Assembly: GCF_048268525.1 (NCBI RefSeq)
Contig: NZ_JBLWVH010000033.1
Coordinates: 1-33,770, forward strand
Source: Maricaulis sp048268525
Lineage (GTDB): Bacteria > Pseudomonadota > Alphaproteobacteria > Caulobacterales > Maricaulaceae
Reading direction: 5' to 3'
Length of the DNA stretch: 33,770 nucleotides
Below are positions 23,917 to 33,770 of the stretch, piece by piece (the stretch's first letter is position 1; the number at the start of each line of letters is the position of its first letter). The translations under genes and the position numbers were made by a program. The notes below the pieces were generated by a model. The model searched no databases. It was not told where the DNA came from and saw only the letters and a list, made by a program, of their open reading frames with translations.

Positions 23917-24822
23917 ATGATGAAAACCCAAATCTTCGCCAGCGTGGTCACAGTAGCGCTTCTTGCCAGCCCTGCGATCGCCCAGGACTTTTCAGCTCCG
24001 GCGACGTTCGGAACTGTCAATCTTAGCTCTGGTTTCACACCGGACCCGTACAATGTCACCCTGACTTCGGGCGGGCAGTTGCGCGCCAGCAACCTGTCGA
24101 GCAGCTGTCGCGGCTGGATCGCCAACGCGCCGGATTATTCCGTCTATTACGAAGCCGGGAACATGTTCGACCTGACCATCGGCGCGGTCTCGAACACCGA
24201 CACCACCCTTGTCGTCAACGGCCCGGATACCAGCTGGTATTGCGATGATGACAGCGGTGAAGGCCTCAATCCGAGCATGACTTTCTCCAATCCGGCCTCC
24301 GGACGTTACGACATCTGGGTCGGATCCTACTCGGAAGGCGATTATGCCCAGGCAACCTTGTCGATCTCCGAGCTCGGACTTGCGGGTGGCGCCACGCCGC
24401 AGCCATCCTCTCGCGGTATCGACTGGTCTCTGGCCGCCAATTTCGGTTCTGCCAATCTGCGCGGCGGTTTCACGCCGGATCCCTACCGTGTGAACATTAT
24501 CTCCGGTGGCGGTTTCCGCGCTGACTCTGTGCGTTCCGGTTGTGCCGGCTGGGTTTCTGCGGCTCCGGATTTCGAACTCAATTTCACGGCCGGTTCGCTG
24601 CCCCTGATCCTGTCGGCGGCATCGAGCTCGGATACGACCATCCTGGTCAATGATCCCAATGGCAACTGGCACTGCAATGATGATGGCGGCAATGCCGGTC
24701 TGAACCCGGCCCTGACCTTCAACAATGCGGCCTCCGGTACCTATGACATCTGGATCGGTTCCTACAGCCAGGGCGGGGGCGCCGAGGCGACCTTGTCGAT
24801 TTCCGAGCTGTACAGCGAATAA
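23917..24822 (+). CDS. Secreted protein with two tandem PPC-like beta domains
   Basis: This 301-residue exported protein has a clear signal peptide ending ASPAIA-Q (about residue 22). The mature part is an internal duplication of about 120 residues: each copy has F[GT]xxNLxxGFTPDPYxV, a Cys-Gly/Arg-x-W-[IV] motif (SCRGWI, GCAGWV), APD, a DTT[LI][VL]VN strand, W[YH]CxDD and a closing SGxYDIWxGSY. The strand pattern and the D/G-rich ending resemble bacterial pre-peptidase C-terminal (PPC) beta-sandwich domains. Two conserved Cys per copy could form a disulphide. Function is unknown. A GGAGGGGG site precedes the ATG. A strong terminator follows, so it ends its transcript. Confidence 0.85.
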   Translation: MMKTQIFASVVTVALLASPAIAQDFSAPATFGTVNLSSGFTPDPYNVTLTSGGQLRASNLSSSCRGWIANAPDYSVYYEAGNMFDLTIGAVSNTDTTLVVNGPDTSWYCDDDSGEGLNPSMTFSNPASGRYDIWVGSYSEGDYAQATLSISELGLAGGATPQPSSRGIDWSLAANFGSANLRGGFTPDPYRVNIISGGGFRADSVRSGCAGWVSAAPDFELNFTAGSLPLILSAASSSDTTILVNDPNGNWHCNDDGGNAGLNPALTFNNAASGTYDIWIGSYSQGGGAEATLSISELYSE

Positions 24823-24840
24823 TCGGTCATTGATCGGTTG

Positions 24841-24875
24841 AAAGGGAGGCCGCTGACACGCGGCCGCCCTTTTTC
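24841..24875 (+). terminator. Rho-independent terminator
   Basis: GGGAGGCCGC (24844-24853) and GCGGCCGCCC (24860-24869) pair with a single A-G mismatch around the loop TGACAC. AAA on the left pairs with the first Ts of a five-T run (24870-24874). It lies 19 bases after the stop of the duplicated-domain secreted protein. Confidence 0.9.
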
Positions 24876-24926
24876 TGTCCGGCGTTCCGGTCTATGGCTT
24901 TGAGAGGTCATTCGGGCGGGGTCTTC

Positions 24927-26087
24927 ATGCGTATTTTTCTTGGCATCTTGCTGGCGGTCATCCTGATCGCCGGCGGCTTTGTCTTCTTCATCCTGCCGGC
25001 GCAGATCGATGCCGACATGAATGTGGTCCGGCCTCACGCGCCCTATACGCCGAGCGCCGAGGCCGAGGCCCTGCACGAGACGCTGCGCGTCGCCGATCTT
25101 CACTCCGACATGCTGCTGTGGATGCGCGATCCGACGCGCTGGAATGATCGCGGTCATACCGATCTGCCGCGCCTGCGCGCCGGCGGTGTGGCCTTGCAGG
25201 TCTTTTCCAGTGTCACCAAGACCCCGTCCGGCCAGAATTACGACAGCAATACCGCCGACACTGACGACATCACCGCCCTGGCCATCGTCCAGCGCTGGCC
25301 GATGCGGACCTGGACCTCTATCCTCGAACGCGCGGTCTATCATGCTGACCGGCTGAACCGTCTTGCCGAGCGGGATGACGCCTTCACCGTGGTGCGGACC
25401 CGCGCCGATCTCGAGGCGGTCCTCGCTGCTCGCGAAACCGATCCGACCGCCCTGGCCGGCCTCCTCGAGACCGAGGGCGCCCACCCGCTTGAAGGCGATC
25501 TCGGCAATATCGATGTTCTGTGGGAGGCCGGCTATCGCATGCTCGGCCTGCAGCATTTCTTCGACAATGAGCTCGGCGGCTCGCTGCACGGCGTCTCGAA
25601 TGCCGGGCTGACGGATTTCGGCCGCGACGTCATCCGCCGCATGGATGAGCGCGGCCTGATCATCGATGTCGCCCATTCCTCACCGCAGGTCGTCGAGGAG
25701 GTCCTGGCCATGACCGACAGCCCGCTCGTGGTCTCCCATACCGGCGTGCACGGCCATTGCGAGGTCAAGCGCAACATCCCCGACGCCCTGATGCAGCGCA
25801 TCGCCGCCGGCGGCGGGCTGATCGGCATCGGTTTCTGGGCCGATGTGACCTGCGACGACAGCCCCGAAGGCGTCGCCGCGACCCTGCTCGCCGCCATCGA
25901 GCTGGTCGGCATCGACCATGTCGCCCTCGGCTCCGACTATGACGGCACCGTCACCACCACCTTCGACGCCTCCGAATACGCCGTCCTCACCGACCGCCTG
26001 CTGGGCGCCGGGTTGAGCGAGAGCGAAGTCCGTCAGGTGATGGGTGAGAATGCGGTGCGGTTCTTTTTGGAGAATTTGCCGGGGTAG
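24927..26087 (+). CDS. Membrane dipeptidase (renal dipeptidase family, M19)
   Basis: This ~386-residue zinc metallopeptidase hydrolyses dipeptides, and related enzymes also take D-amino-acid dipeptides. An N-terminal hydrophobic helix (FLGILLAVILIAGGFVFFIL) anchors it in the inner membrane with the catalytic domain in the periplasm. The binuclear zinc ligands are all visible: His59 and Asp61 (LHSDML), bridging Glu183 (ETEGAH), His250 (DVAHSS) and His271 (VVSHTG), with the substrate-binding Asp337 in LGSDYDG. An upstream in-frame ATG at 24894 has no ribosome-binding site and lies next to the terminator, so ATG 24927, right before the anchor, is used. It stands alone on its transcript as far as I can see. 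Confidence 0.93.
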   Translation: MRIFLGILLAVILIAGGFVFFILPAQIDADMNVVRPHAPYTPSAEAEALHETLRVADLHSDMLLWMRDPTRWNDRGHTDLPRLRAGGVALQVFSSVTKTPSGQNYDSNTADTDDITALAIVQRWPMRTWTSILERAVYHADRLNRLAERDDAFTVVRTRADLEAVLAARETDPTALAGLLETEGAHPLEGDLGNIDVLWEAGYRMLGLQHFFDNELGGSLHGVSNAGLTDFGRDVIRRMDERGLIIDVAHSSPQVVEEVLAMTDSPLVVSHTGVHGHCEVKRNIPDALMQRIAAGGGLIGIGFWADVTCDDSPEGVAATLLAAIELVGIDHVALGSDYDGTVTTTFDASEYAVLTDRLLGAGLSESEVRQVMGENAVRFFLENLPG

Positions 26088-26229
26088 GGGGGGCCTCGAC
26101 AAGACTGGGCCCTCGGGGACGCACTGGCGCAAAACCCTTTTATCTTACCGATGTTTCATTGGCTCCGTCTGCGCTCGTTGGGTCTACTGGCCCACATCAG
26201 ATCGATCCAGCAAACGGAGTCATGCCCTC

Positions 26230-26916
26230 ATGCCCCTGAGCTTCAGTGCGATCGCCGTGACGATTGCCACTCATCTGTGCGTCGCGTCCGGTTGTCCGGA
26301 CGCCGCGCACTGGCCGGCCCCCATGCGCACAGTCGACGGGGCGGGCGAGCTGGTATCGCCCCATCTGCCTGAAGCACGCATCGCCGTGCCGGACACTGCG
26401 GTCTATGCCGGCGGCCGGCGCTGGGCGCTCTACGACGCGGTTGATGCTGAGATGCACCTCTTCGTCGAGGCCGGTGAGGACCGGGTGGTCGACCGGCTCT
26501 ACTGGATCCAGTTCGAAGCCTATCTGCCGACCCTGCCGGAGGCGGGCTACGACTTCCACCTGTCCGATCTCGAGCAACGCGAACTGGGCGACGCCACCTT
26601 CTTCGTCCGCGCCCGATTCGGCGAGGGCTCTACTGATGTCCCGCAGGCGGGTTCGGACAATGAGATGATGCGGGCCGTGCTCGCGGAGGCGGGCTACACC
26701 TTGCCGGCCGAGACCATCAACGCGACCATGAAACACGTCCTCGACCCCGATAATCCGCGTGAGGAGCTGATGATCATCTACATCGAAGGCCTCGCCCCCA
26801 CCGGCGCTTCGATGGCCAGCATCATAGACGCCGGCCTCGAGAGCCCGCTCTGGGAAAGGTTGTCACAAGGCGTACTGGATCGTGCCGCCGCGAGGGTGGT
26901 GGTGGAGCTGGAGTAG
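26230..26916 (+). CDS. Hypothetical protein, possibly exported
   Basis: This 228-residue protein is not recognised. The N-terminus (FSAIAVTIATHLCVASGC) is moderately hydrophobic and ends in a Cys that could be a poor lipobox or signal-peptide region, but it lacks N-terminal basic residues. The rest is mixed alpha/beta, acidic and soluble-looking (VDRLYWIQFEAYLP, LMIIYIEGLAPTGASMASI). The frame is open from 26044, overlapping the dipeptidase, but ATG 26230 has GGAG 10 bases upstream and begins the hydrophobic stretch. Codon use matches its neighbours, so it is probably a real gene. It converges with the leu operon. Confidence 0.7.
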   Translation: MPLSFSAIAVTIATHLCVASGCPDAAHWPAPMRTVDGAGELVSPHLPEARIAVPDTAVYAGGRRWALYDAVDAEMHLFVEAGEDRVVDRLYWIQFEAYLPTLPEAGYDFHLSDLEQRELGDATFFVRARFGEGSTDVPQAGSDNEMMRAVLAEAGYTLPAETINATMKHVLDPDNPREELMIIYIEGLAPTGASMASIIDAGLESPLWERLSQGVLDRAAARVVVELE

Positions 26917-26984
26917 GGGGAATTCCTCCGGCGTGTTGTCGGCGCAAGGATGTTTGAGCTGCTGCCGTTCTGGTGGACATTGAC

Positions 26985-28043
26985 TTAAGCCGCCACAGCC
27001 TCCGCCTCCAGGCGCTCCACCAGCTTCACGCCCGCCTGGGAACAGCTCAACGATCCACCCAGATCCCCCGTCCACTCCCCCGCCTTGTGCATGGCATCAA
27101 CAGCATCCCGGATGCGCCCTGCCGCCCCCGTCTCGTCCAGGCTTTCCAGCAATTGCGCCGCCGCTTCGATCGCGCCGAACGGGTTGGCCTTGTCCTGGCC
27201 GGCGATGTCGGGGGCAGAGCCGTGGATGGGTTCGAAGAGGCCTGGCTTGCTGTCGCCCAGCGAGGCCGAGCCCAAAAGGCCGATCGAGCCGGGCAGCATG
27301 GAGGCTTCGTCGGAGAGGATATCGCCGAACATGTTCTCGGTGACGATGACGTCAAAGCTCGCCGGGGCGCGCAGCATGTGCATGGCGGCGGCGTCGACAT
27401 ACATGTGGTCGAGTTCGATGTCGGGGAAGTCGCGGGCGCCCATTTCGGAGACGGTTTCGCGCCACAGACGGCTGGTTTCCAGCACATTGGCCTTGTCGAC
27501 CGAGGTCAGCTTGCCGCGCCGCAGGCGGGCCTGCTGGAAGGCGATGCGGGCGACCCGTTCAATCTCGCCGCGCGAATAGGTGCAGGTGTCACTGGCGCTG
27601 TCGGCGCTGCGTTCGCGCGTCCCGAAATAAATCCCGCCGGTCAGCTCGCGCACGATCAGGACATCGGTGCCGGCGACGAGGTCCGGGCGCAGGGGGGATT
27701 TGCCGGCCAGGGCCGGATGTACGGCGGCCGGGCGCAGATTGGCATAGACGCCGAGCGCCTTGCGCAGGGCCAGCAGGCCGGCTTCCGGGCGGACATCGGC
27801 GCGGTCCCATTTCGGACCGCCGACCGCGCCCAGGAAGATCGCATCCGCGGCCCGGCAGGTCGCCAGTGTGGCCTCGGTCAGCGGTTCGCCGAATTCATCG
27901 ATCGAGGCGCCGCCAAAGGCGCAGGTCTCAAAGGTGACGCCAAAGCCCTCAAGGGCCGCGACATGCTCCAGCACGGCGCGGGCAACAGCGGTGATTTCCG
28001 GTCCGATCCCGTCGCCGGGCAGGAGTGTGATGCGGTAGGTCAT
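26985..28043 (-). CDS. leuB: 3-isopropylmalate dehydrogenase
   Basis: This 352-residue enzyme oxidatively decarboxylates 3-isopropylmalate to 2-oxoisocaproate with NAD, the third leucine-specific step. Motifs include LLPGDGIGPEI at the N-terminus, DKANVLETSRLWRETV around the catalytic Lys, a metal-binding Asp cluster in NMFGDILSDEAS, and the NAD-binding EPIHGSAPDIAGQDKANP loop. The length is standard. It is the last gene of the branched-chain operon; its ATG overlaps the leuD stop (ATGA at 28040-28043). No clear intrinsic terminator was seen in the 68 bases to the convergent gene. Confidence 0.97.
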   Translation of the reverse strand: MTYRITLLPGDGIGPEITAVARAVLEHVAALEGFGVTFETCAFGGASIDEFGEPLTEATLATCRAADAIFLGAVGGPKWDRADVRPEAGLLALRKALGVYANLRPAAVHPALAGKSPLRPDLVAGTDVLIVRELTGGIYFGTRERSADSASDTCTYSRGEIERVARIAFQQARLRRGKLTSVDKANVLETSRLWRETVSEMGARDFPDIELDHMYVDAAAMHMLRAPASFDVIVTENMFGDILSDEASMLPGSIGLLGSASLGDSKPGLFEPIHGSAPDIAGQDKANPFGAIEAAAQLLESLDETGAAGRIRDAVDAMHKAGEWTGDLGGSLSCSQAGVKLVERLEAEAVAA

Positions 28044-28627
28044 GCGTGGTCGGCCTCATATGCGTCGATCGCATCGGCATGGCTCATCAGGAAGCCGAGC
28101 GGATCGGTGCCTTCCATCAGGCAGTGTTTGGCAAAGGGCTCGATGGCGAAGTCGAAACTGGGACCATTGCCCAGATCGACATGCTGGCTGGCCAGGTCGA
28201 CCTTGATCGAGACACCCGGATTGGCGAGCAGCCATTTATGCGCCGCTTCGGGCGCCACGATCGGCAAAAGGCCGTTGCGGGCCGAGTTGGAACGGAAGAT
28301 ATCGGCGAACTCGCTGGAGATGACCGCCCGGAAACCGAAATCATGCAGCGCCCAGGGCGCGTGTTCGCGCGACGAGCCGCAGCCGAAATTGCGACCGGCA
28401 ACCAGGACCCGGCAGGCGCCCGTGTCGAGACTGTTCAGCGAGACGGCGTCCAGCGGCTTGCCGTCGCTGTCATAACGCCAGTCGTGAAAGGCCAGCTTGC
28501 CCAGCCCGTCGCGGCTGGTTGTGGTCAAAAAGCGGGCCGGGATGATCTGGTCGGTGTCGATGTCTTCCTGGTCGATCACAAAGGTACGGCTGTCGATCTG
28601 GCGGATATCGTCGATTTGATCAGGCAT
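28040..28627 (-). CDS. leuD: 3-isopropylmalate dehydratase small subunit
   Basis: This 195-residue swivel-domain subunit partners LeuC to isomerise 2-isopropylmalate to 3-isopropylmalate. It shows DQEDIDTDQIIPARFL near the N-terminus and the diagnostic GRNFGCGSSREHAPWAL loop, followed by ISSEFADIFRSNSARNG and the GLLPIV segment. Its start overlaps the leuC coding end by 8 bases and its stop overlaps the leuB start, so LeuC and LeuD are made together. Confidence 0.97.
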   Translation of the reverse strand: MPDQIDDIRQIDSRTFVIDQEDIDTDQIIPARFLTTTSRDGLGKLAFHDWRYDSDGKPLDAVSLNSLDTGACRVLVAGRNFGCGSSREHAPWALHDFGFRAVISSEFADIFRSNSARNGLLPIVAPEAAHKWLLANPGVSIKVDLASQHVDLGNGPSFDFAIEPFAKHCLMEGTDPLGFLMSHADAIDAYEADHA

Positions 28628-30065
28628 GGGCGGGCTCCATCAGCTCGGCCGGGTCGATGACATGACCGGCAATGGCCGCCGCCGCAGCCGTGACCGGACT
28701 GGCCAGCACGGTGCGCACGCCCGGCCCCTGGCGGCCTTCAAAATTACGGTTGGAGGTTGAAACGACCAGCTGGCCCGGCTCGCCGCGATCACCATTCATG
28801 GCGATGCACATCGAGCATCCCGGCTGGCGCCACTCGGCGCCGGCGTCAGTGAAGATCCGGTCGAGACCTTCGGCCTCGGCCTGGGCCCGCACCGCGACCG
28901 AGCCGGGCACGACGAGGGCGCGGACGCCCTCGGCGACGCGGCGCCCACTCATGATGGTGGCGGCTTCGCGCAGATCGGTGATGCGCGAATTGGTGCAGGA
29001 GCCGATGAAGACCTGATCGACCCGGGCGCCGGCGACCGGCTTGCCGGCCTCCAGCCCCATATAGGCCAGGGCTTTTTTCTGGGAGGCGGTGCGCGGCGCG
29101 GGAATGGGCGTATTGACGGCAATGCCGGTATCCGGCGCCGTGCCCCAGGTGACCATGGGGCGGATCGTCGAGGCATCGATCATGATTTCATGGTCGAACC
29201 GGGCGCCCGGTTCGCTGCGCAGCGCGCGCCAGCCTTCGACGGCTTGGTCCCAGTCGGCGCCGGATGGGCAGTGTTCGCGACCTTTCAGCCAGGCAAATGT
29301 CGTTGCGTCCGGTGCAATCATGCCGGCCCGGGCGCCGGCCTCGATCGACATGTTGCAGACCGTCATCCGGCCTTCCATGTCGAGCGCCTCGATGGCGCTG
29401 CCGGCATATTCGATCACGCAGCCCGTGCCGCCATCGACGCCGAGTTCGGCGATGACGGCGAGGATGATGTCCTTGGCGGAAATGCCGGGCGCGGTTTCGC
29501 CCTCGACCGTGATCCGCATGGATTTCGGCTTGCGTTGCAACAGGCATTGCGAGGCCAGGACATGGCCGACCTCGGTCGTGCCGATGCCGAAGGCCAGCGC
29601 TCCGAATGCGCCATGGGTGGCGGTATGGCTGTCGCCGCAGACAATCGTCATGCCCGGCTGGGTCGCACCGAGTTCCGGGCCGATCACATGCACGACGCCG
29701 CGATGACCGCTGCCCCAGCCATGCAGGGTGATGCCGTGTTTCTTCGTATTGTCCTGCAGCCGCTCGACCTGGCTCTTCGCCGCTGGCGTCGCATAGGGCG
29801 GCGTGTCCCCGGGCGCGAAATCGAGCGTCGGCGTCGAGTGGTCGATCGTCGCCAGCGTGCGGTCGGGACGGCGCACTGTCAGGCCGCGCTCGTCGAGCAC
29901 GGAGAAGGCCTGCGGCGAGGGGACCTCGTGCACCAGGTGCAGGTCGATATAGAGCAGGCCTGGTGTCTCGGCCGTTTCGGCGCGAACCTGGTGGGCCTGC
30001 CAGACCTTGTCGAACAGTGAGCGCGGCGCGTTGTTGCTCGTTCCGGTCTCAGTCTCAGGCGACAT
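28620..30065 (-). CDS. leuC: 3-isopropylmalate dehydratase large subunit
   Basis: This 481-residue aconitase-superfamily protein carries the catalytic 4Fe-4S cluster of isopropylmalate isomerase. The cluster ligands are visible as the Cys in FIGSCTNSRITDL and two in QPGCSMCIAMNGD. Other family segments are HLVHEVPSPQAF, VCGDSHTATHGAFG and GIGTTEVGHVLA. The frame is open to 30110, but ATG 30065 (SPETETGTSNNAPRSLFDKVW) gives the normal N-terminus and overlaps the ilvE end by 11 bases, consistent with coupling in this operon. Confidence 0.97.
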   Translation of the reverse strand: MSPETETGTSNNAPRSLFDKVWQAHQVRAETAETPGLLYIDLHLVHEVPSPQAFSVLDERGLTVRRPDRTLATIDHSTPTLDFAPGDTPPYATPAAKSQVERLQDNTKKHGITLHGWGSGHRGVVHVIGPELGATQPGMTIVCGDSHTATHGAFGALAFGIGTTEVGHVLASQCLLQRKPKSMRITVEGETAPGISAKDIILAVIAELGVDGGTGCVIEYAGSAIEALDMEGRMTVCNMSIEAGARAGMIAPDATTFAWLKGREHCPSGADWDQAVEGWRALRSEPGARFDHEIMIDASTIRPMVTWGTAPDTGIAVNTPIPAPRTASQKKALAYMGLEAGKPVAGARVDQVFIGSCTNSRITDLREAATIMSGRRVAEGVRALVVPGSVAVRAQAEAEGLDRIFTDAGAEWRQPGCSMCIAMNGDRGEPGQLVVSTSNRNFEGRQGPGVRTVLASPVTAAAAAIAGHVIDPAELMEPAHA

Positions 30066-31011
30066 GCTGGACCTCCATCGCATTGTCCTGGACCGGCTGC
30101 AGCCAGCCATGTCGGTCCGGTGTCTCGCCGGAGAACAGGCCGAAGAAGCGTTTCTGCATCAGTTCGGCGATCGGACCACGGCCGCCAGCGCTGACAACAT
30201 GGCCATCAACCGAGCGGACCGGCGTGATCTCGGCGGCGGTCCCGGTAAAGAAGATCTCGTCGGCGAAATACAGGCTTTCCCGCGACAGGGTCTGCTCGCG
30301 AACGTCAAAGCCTTCCGCCTCGGCCAGCTTCATCACCGCATCGCGGGTCAGGCCGGAGAGAATGGAGGCGGAGCTGGGCGGCGTGCGAATGACGCCGTCG
30401 GTGACCACGAAGATATTTTCCCCCGCGCCCTCGGACACCAGACCATTGACGTCCAGCCCGATGCCTTCGTCAAAGCCGCGCGAATGCGCTTCATGGCTGA
30501 TCAGCATGGAGGAGAGATAATTGCCGCCCGCCTTGGCACCGGTCGGGATGGTGTTCGGGGCCGGACGGCTCCAGGAGGAGATGCAGCAATCGACGCCCTT
30601 GGTCAGGGCTTCCTCGCCGAGATAGGCGCCCCAGGGGAAGGCGGCGATGCAGATTTCCGGCTTGGTGTCGGCGCCGGGCAGGACACCGATACCGCCATAG
30701 CCGAAGAAGGCGACTGGCCGGATATAGGCGTCCTTGAGGTGATTGGCGCGGATCACCATCCGGCAGGCGGCCTCAACCTCCTCCACAGTGTGGTTGATCG
30801 GCATGTGATAGACCTTGGCGCTGTTGAACAGTCGCTTGACGTGGTCTGTCAGCCGGAAGATCTGCGGCCCGGTCGGCGTGTTGTAGCAACGGATCCCCTC
30901 GAACACCGAGGAGCCGTAATGCAGGGCGTGGGAGAGGACATGTGTCTGCGCTTCGTGCCAGTCAATCAGTTCGCCATTGCGCCAGATGAAGTCGGTTTCC
31001 TGGATAGCCAT
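30055..31011 (-). CDS. ilvE: Branched-chain amino-acid aminotransferase
   Basis: This 318-residue class IV PLP-dependent aminotransferase catalyses the last step to leucine, isoleucine and valine. It shows HALHYGSSVFEGIRCY near the N-terminus, the catalytic Lys in GAKAGGNYLSS, GFDEGIGLDVNGLVSEGAGENIF (seen in parts) and LTRDAVMKLAEAEGFDV. AGGA stands 9 bases before the ATG, in the short 14-base gap after leuA. Its placement inside the leucine genes ties the final transamination to leucine synthesis. Confidence 0.96.
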   Translation of the reverse strand: MAIQETDFIWRNGELIDWHEAQTHVLSHALHYGSSVFEGIRCYNTPTGPQIFRLTDHVKRLFNSAKVYHMPINHTVEEVEAACRMVIRANHLKDAYIRPVAFFGYGGIGVLPGADTKPEICIAAFPWGAYLGEEALTKGVDCCISSWSRPAPNTIPTGAKAGGNYLSSMLISHEAHSRGFDEGIGLDVNGLVSEGAGENIFVVTDGVIRTPPSSASILSGLTRDAVMKLAEAEGFDVREQTLSRESLYFADEIFFTGTAAEITPVRSVDGHVVSAGGRGPIAELMQKRFFGLFSGETPDRHGWLQPVQDNAMEVQHVA

Positions 31012-31025
31012 TGTGATAATTCCTG

Positions 31026-32596
<1,571 letters not shown>

Positions 32597-32615
<19 letters not shown>

Positions 32616-32917
32616 GCTTGTCTCCATCGGTCCGGACCGCCAGCCGCCTGGGCTGCGATCTCCGGTGCAATCTGGGGGTGGTTGTCGCGGGTGAAGACGC
32701 CGCGCACGTCGAGCAGGCGCGCGACCTGGCGCGCCAACACGTCCATGCTGCGGGCGCCGTCACGGGCATCGAGCGTCATGGTGACAGTCGACCGACCATT
32801 GCTGGCCGCGTCCTTGTCGAGTGTGGCGATGGTGAAGCCGCGGCGTTCCACAAGACCGATAAGCCGCATCAGGGCGCCTTCCGCGTCGGCGAGTTCAATA
32901 CGAAGCGAGGTGCGCAT
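32597..32917 (-). CDS. ilvM: Acetolactate synthase regulatory subunit, short ACT-only (IlvM-like)
   Basis: This 106-residue protein is essentially one ACT domain: RTSLRIELADAEGALMRLI, then GLVERRGFTIATLDKD, and MDVLARQVARLLDVRGVFT. It activates and stabilises the catalytic subunit encoded just upstream, and may confer valine sensitivity. The RRGF near the first loop and the total length are closer to E. coli IlvM than to the longer IlvH. About 25 C-terminal residues (PEIAAQAAGGPDRWRQACPP) extend past the ACT fold and overlap leuA coding sequence. A strong GGAGGA lies 6 bases before ATG 32917, and the ilvB stop is 2 bases upstream. Confidence 0.88.
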
Positions 32918-32919
32918 GA

Positions 32920-33770
32920 TCAGTCCTCCATCATGTCGGCATTGGACGCGCCGGGTGGCACCAGCGGCCAGACATTCTCGCGCGGGTCGATCAGGACATG
33001 CGCGAGGATCGGGCCGCGGGCGTTCAGCAAGCGGTCGATGGCCGCGGGAACTTCCTCGCGGCTGTGAACGGTGAAGGCCTCGATGCCGAAAGCATGGGCC
33101 ACTTCCGCGAAATCGGGATTGTCGTAGAGGTCGATCTCCGAGAAATTCTCCTCGAAGAAATATTCCTGCCACTGTCGGACCAGGCCCAGGGAGGCGTTGT
33201 CCAGCAGCAGGATTTTGACCGGCACGCCATAGCGACGGGCGGTGGCCAGCTCCTGGATATTCATCATGATCGAGCCGTCGCCGGTGATGGTGACGACCTT
33301 CGCGTCGGGTCGGGTCATGGCGGCGCCGATACCGGCCGGCAGGCCATAGCCCATGGCGCCCAGACCCGCAGAAGTCAGATGGTGTTCCGGGCGTGCGAAG
33401 CGGCAATGCTGGGCGACCCACATCTGGTGCTGGCCGACATCGCAGGCGGCGATGAAGTCGTCGCCGGCGGCCTCGGACAATTGCTTCAGCATGGCCGGCG
33501 CATAGACGCCCGAGCCGGGCGCGTCATAGCGAAAGGCGTGGCGTTCCTTGCGTTCGACGCAGGCGTCGCGCCATTCGGTGATGTCGAGCCAGTCATTGGT
33601 GATTCCCGCGAGGATGGCGGATATGTCGCCGGCCAGGCCGATCTCGGCCCGGCGCAGCTTGTCGATCTCGGCGGCGTCGCCATCGATATGGATGATGCGG
33701 GCACCCGGGGCGAAACTGTCCAGCCGACCGGTGGCGCGGTCATCGAAACGGGCGCCGCAACAGATCAGGA
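32920..33770 (-). CDS. ilvB: Acetolactate synthase large (catalytic) subunit, 5'-partial
   Basis: The frame is open from the right window edge, showing the C-terminal ~283 residues of a ~560-600-residue ThDP enzyme. It condenses pyruvate to acetolactate, or with 2-oxobutyrate to acetohydroxybutyrate. The visible part starts in the middle domain (LICCGARFDDRATGRLD; RIIHIDGDAAEIDKL). It then contains the C-terminal ThDP-binding domain with GAMGYGLPAGIGAAM and the metal-binding motif GDGSIMMNIQELATA. It is the first visible gene of the ilv-leu operon; with an IlvM-like partner it could equally be called ilvG. The promoter and any leader attenuator lie outside. Confidence 0.95.
   Translation of the reverse strand, partial: LICCGARFDDRATGRLDSFAPGARIIHIDGDAAEIDKLRRAEIGLAGDISAILAGITNDWLDITEWRDACVERKERHAFRYDAPGSGVYAPAMLKQLSEAAGDDFIAACDVGQHQMWVAQHCRFARPEHHLTSAGLGAMGYGLPAGIGAAMTRPDAKVVTITGDGSIMMNIQELATARRYGVPVKILLLDNASLGLVRQWQEYFFEENFSEIDLYDNPDFAEVAHAFGIEAFTVHSREEVPAAIDRLLNARGPILAHVLIDPRENVWPLVPPGASNADMMED

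Noticed and set aside
26088..26150. GGGCC/GGCCC repeat after the dipeptidase as a terminator
   Set aside because: The stem has only five pairs, the loop is long and there is no T run.
26973..28475. 500-residue open frame on the plus strand across leuB and leuD
   Set aside because: It is antisense to two unmistakable enzymes and shows no domain; it is a by-product of high GC content.
29190..30020. Plus-strand open frame opposite leuC
   Set aside because: It is antisense to conserved leuC motifs; its composition is that of a shadow frame.

Overview
The window is a GC-rich (about 60-65% by eye), densely coding bacterial segment with short intergenic gaps and many ATGA-type overlaps. The gene families (ECF RpoE with a ChrR-type anti-sigma, FAQSIGGGGG-repeat autotransporter, HAE-1 RND pump, GPH symporter) point to an alphaproteobacterium. 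A marine Hyphomonadaceae/Maricaulales-type organism is my best guess, from gene style alone. I see no rRNA, tRNA, CRISPR array, insertion sequence or phage gene.

Layout. 1-3491 (+): 3' part of a large autotransporter whose start lies outside the window, followed by a strong hairpin. 3627-5471 (+): an SDR protein with an unusual active site, then a THUMP-type RNA methyltransferase. 5641-9887 (+): a translationally coupled RND efflux pair (adaptor and permease). 9896-10705 (-): a crotonase-fold protein lacking both classical catalytic glutamates. 11019-12539 (+): a GPH-family sugar/cation symporter. 12578-14719 (-): a membrane CHASE4-GGDEF-EAL cyclic-di-GMP protein.

14887-19723 is the core of interest. 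A tightly overlapping operon on the minus strand (FAD amine-oxidase-like protein, DUF1365 protein, cyclopropane-fatty-acid-synthase-like methyltransferase) lies divergent from an ECF sigma factor overlapped by its ChrR-like cupin anti-sigma. Both flanks of the 223-bp divergent region carry the same element, TGATCC-N16-CGTA, oriented towards each gene set. This predicts that the sigma factor drives itself and the lipid-modification operon, as in the Rhodobacter RpoE-ChrR singlet-oxygen response. The anti-sigma lacks the two cysteines of the usual zinc-binding motif, although its cupin metal ligands are intact.

19844-20887 (+): a LacI-family regulator. 21028-23761 (+): a compact four-gene phosphorelay/partner-switching module (Hpt protein, STAS anti-anti-sigma, receiver-PP2C phosphatase, HATPase kinase with a possible degenerate receiver domain). 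23917-24822 (+): a secreted protein made of two tandem copies of a PPC-like domain, closed by a clear rho-independent terminator. 24927-26087 (+): a membrane-anchored M19 dipeptidase. 26230-26916 (+): an unrecognised, possibly exported protein.

26985-33770 (-): a seven-gene branched-chain amino-acid operon in transcription order ilvB/G (partial)-ilvM-like-leuA-ilvE-leuC-leuD-leuB. Most junctions overlap, so the last common acetolactate step, the leucine branch and the final transaminase are probably made from one transcript whose promoter lies beyond the right edge.
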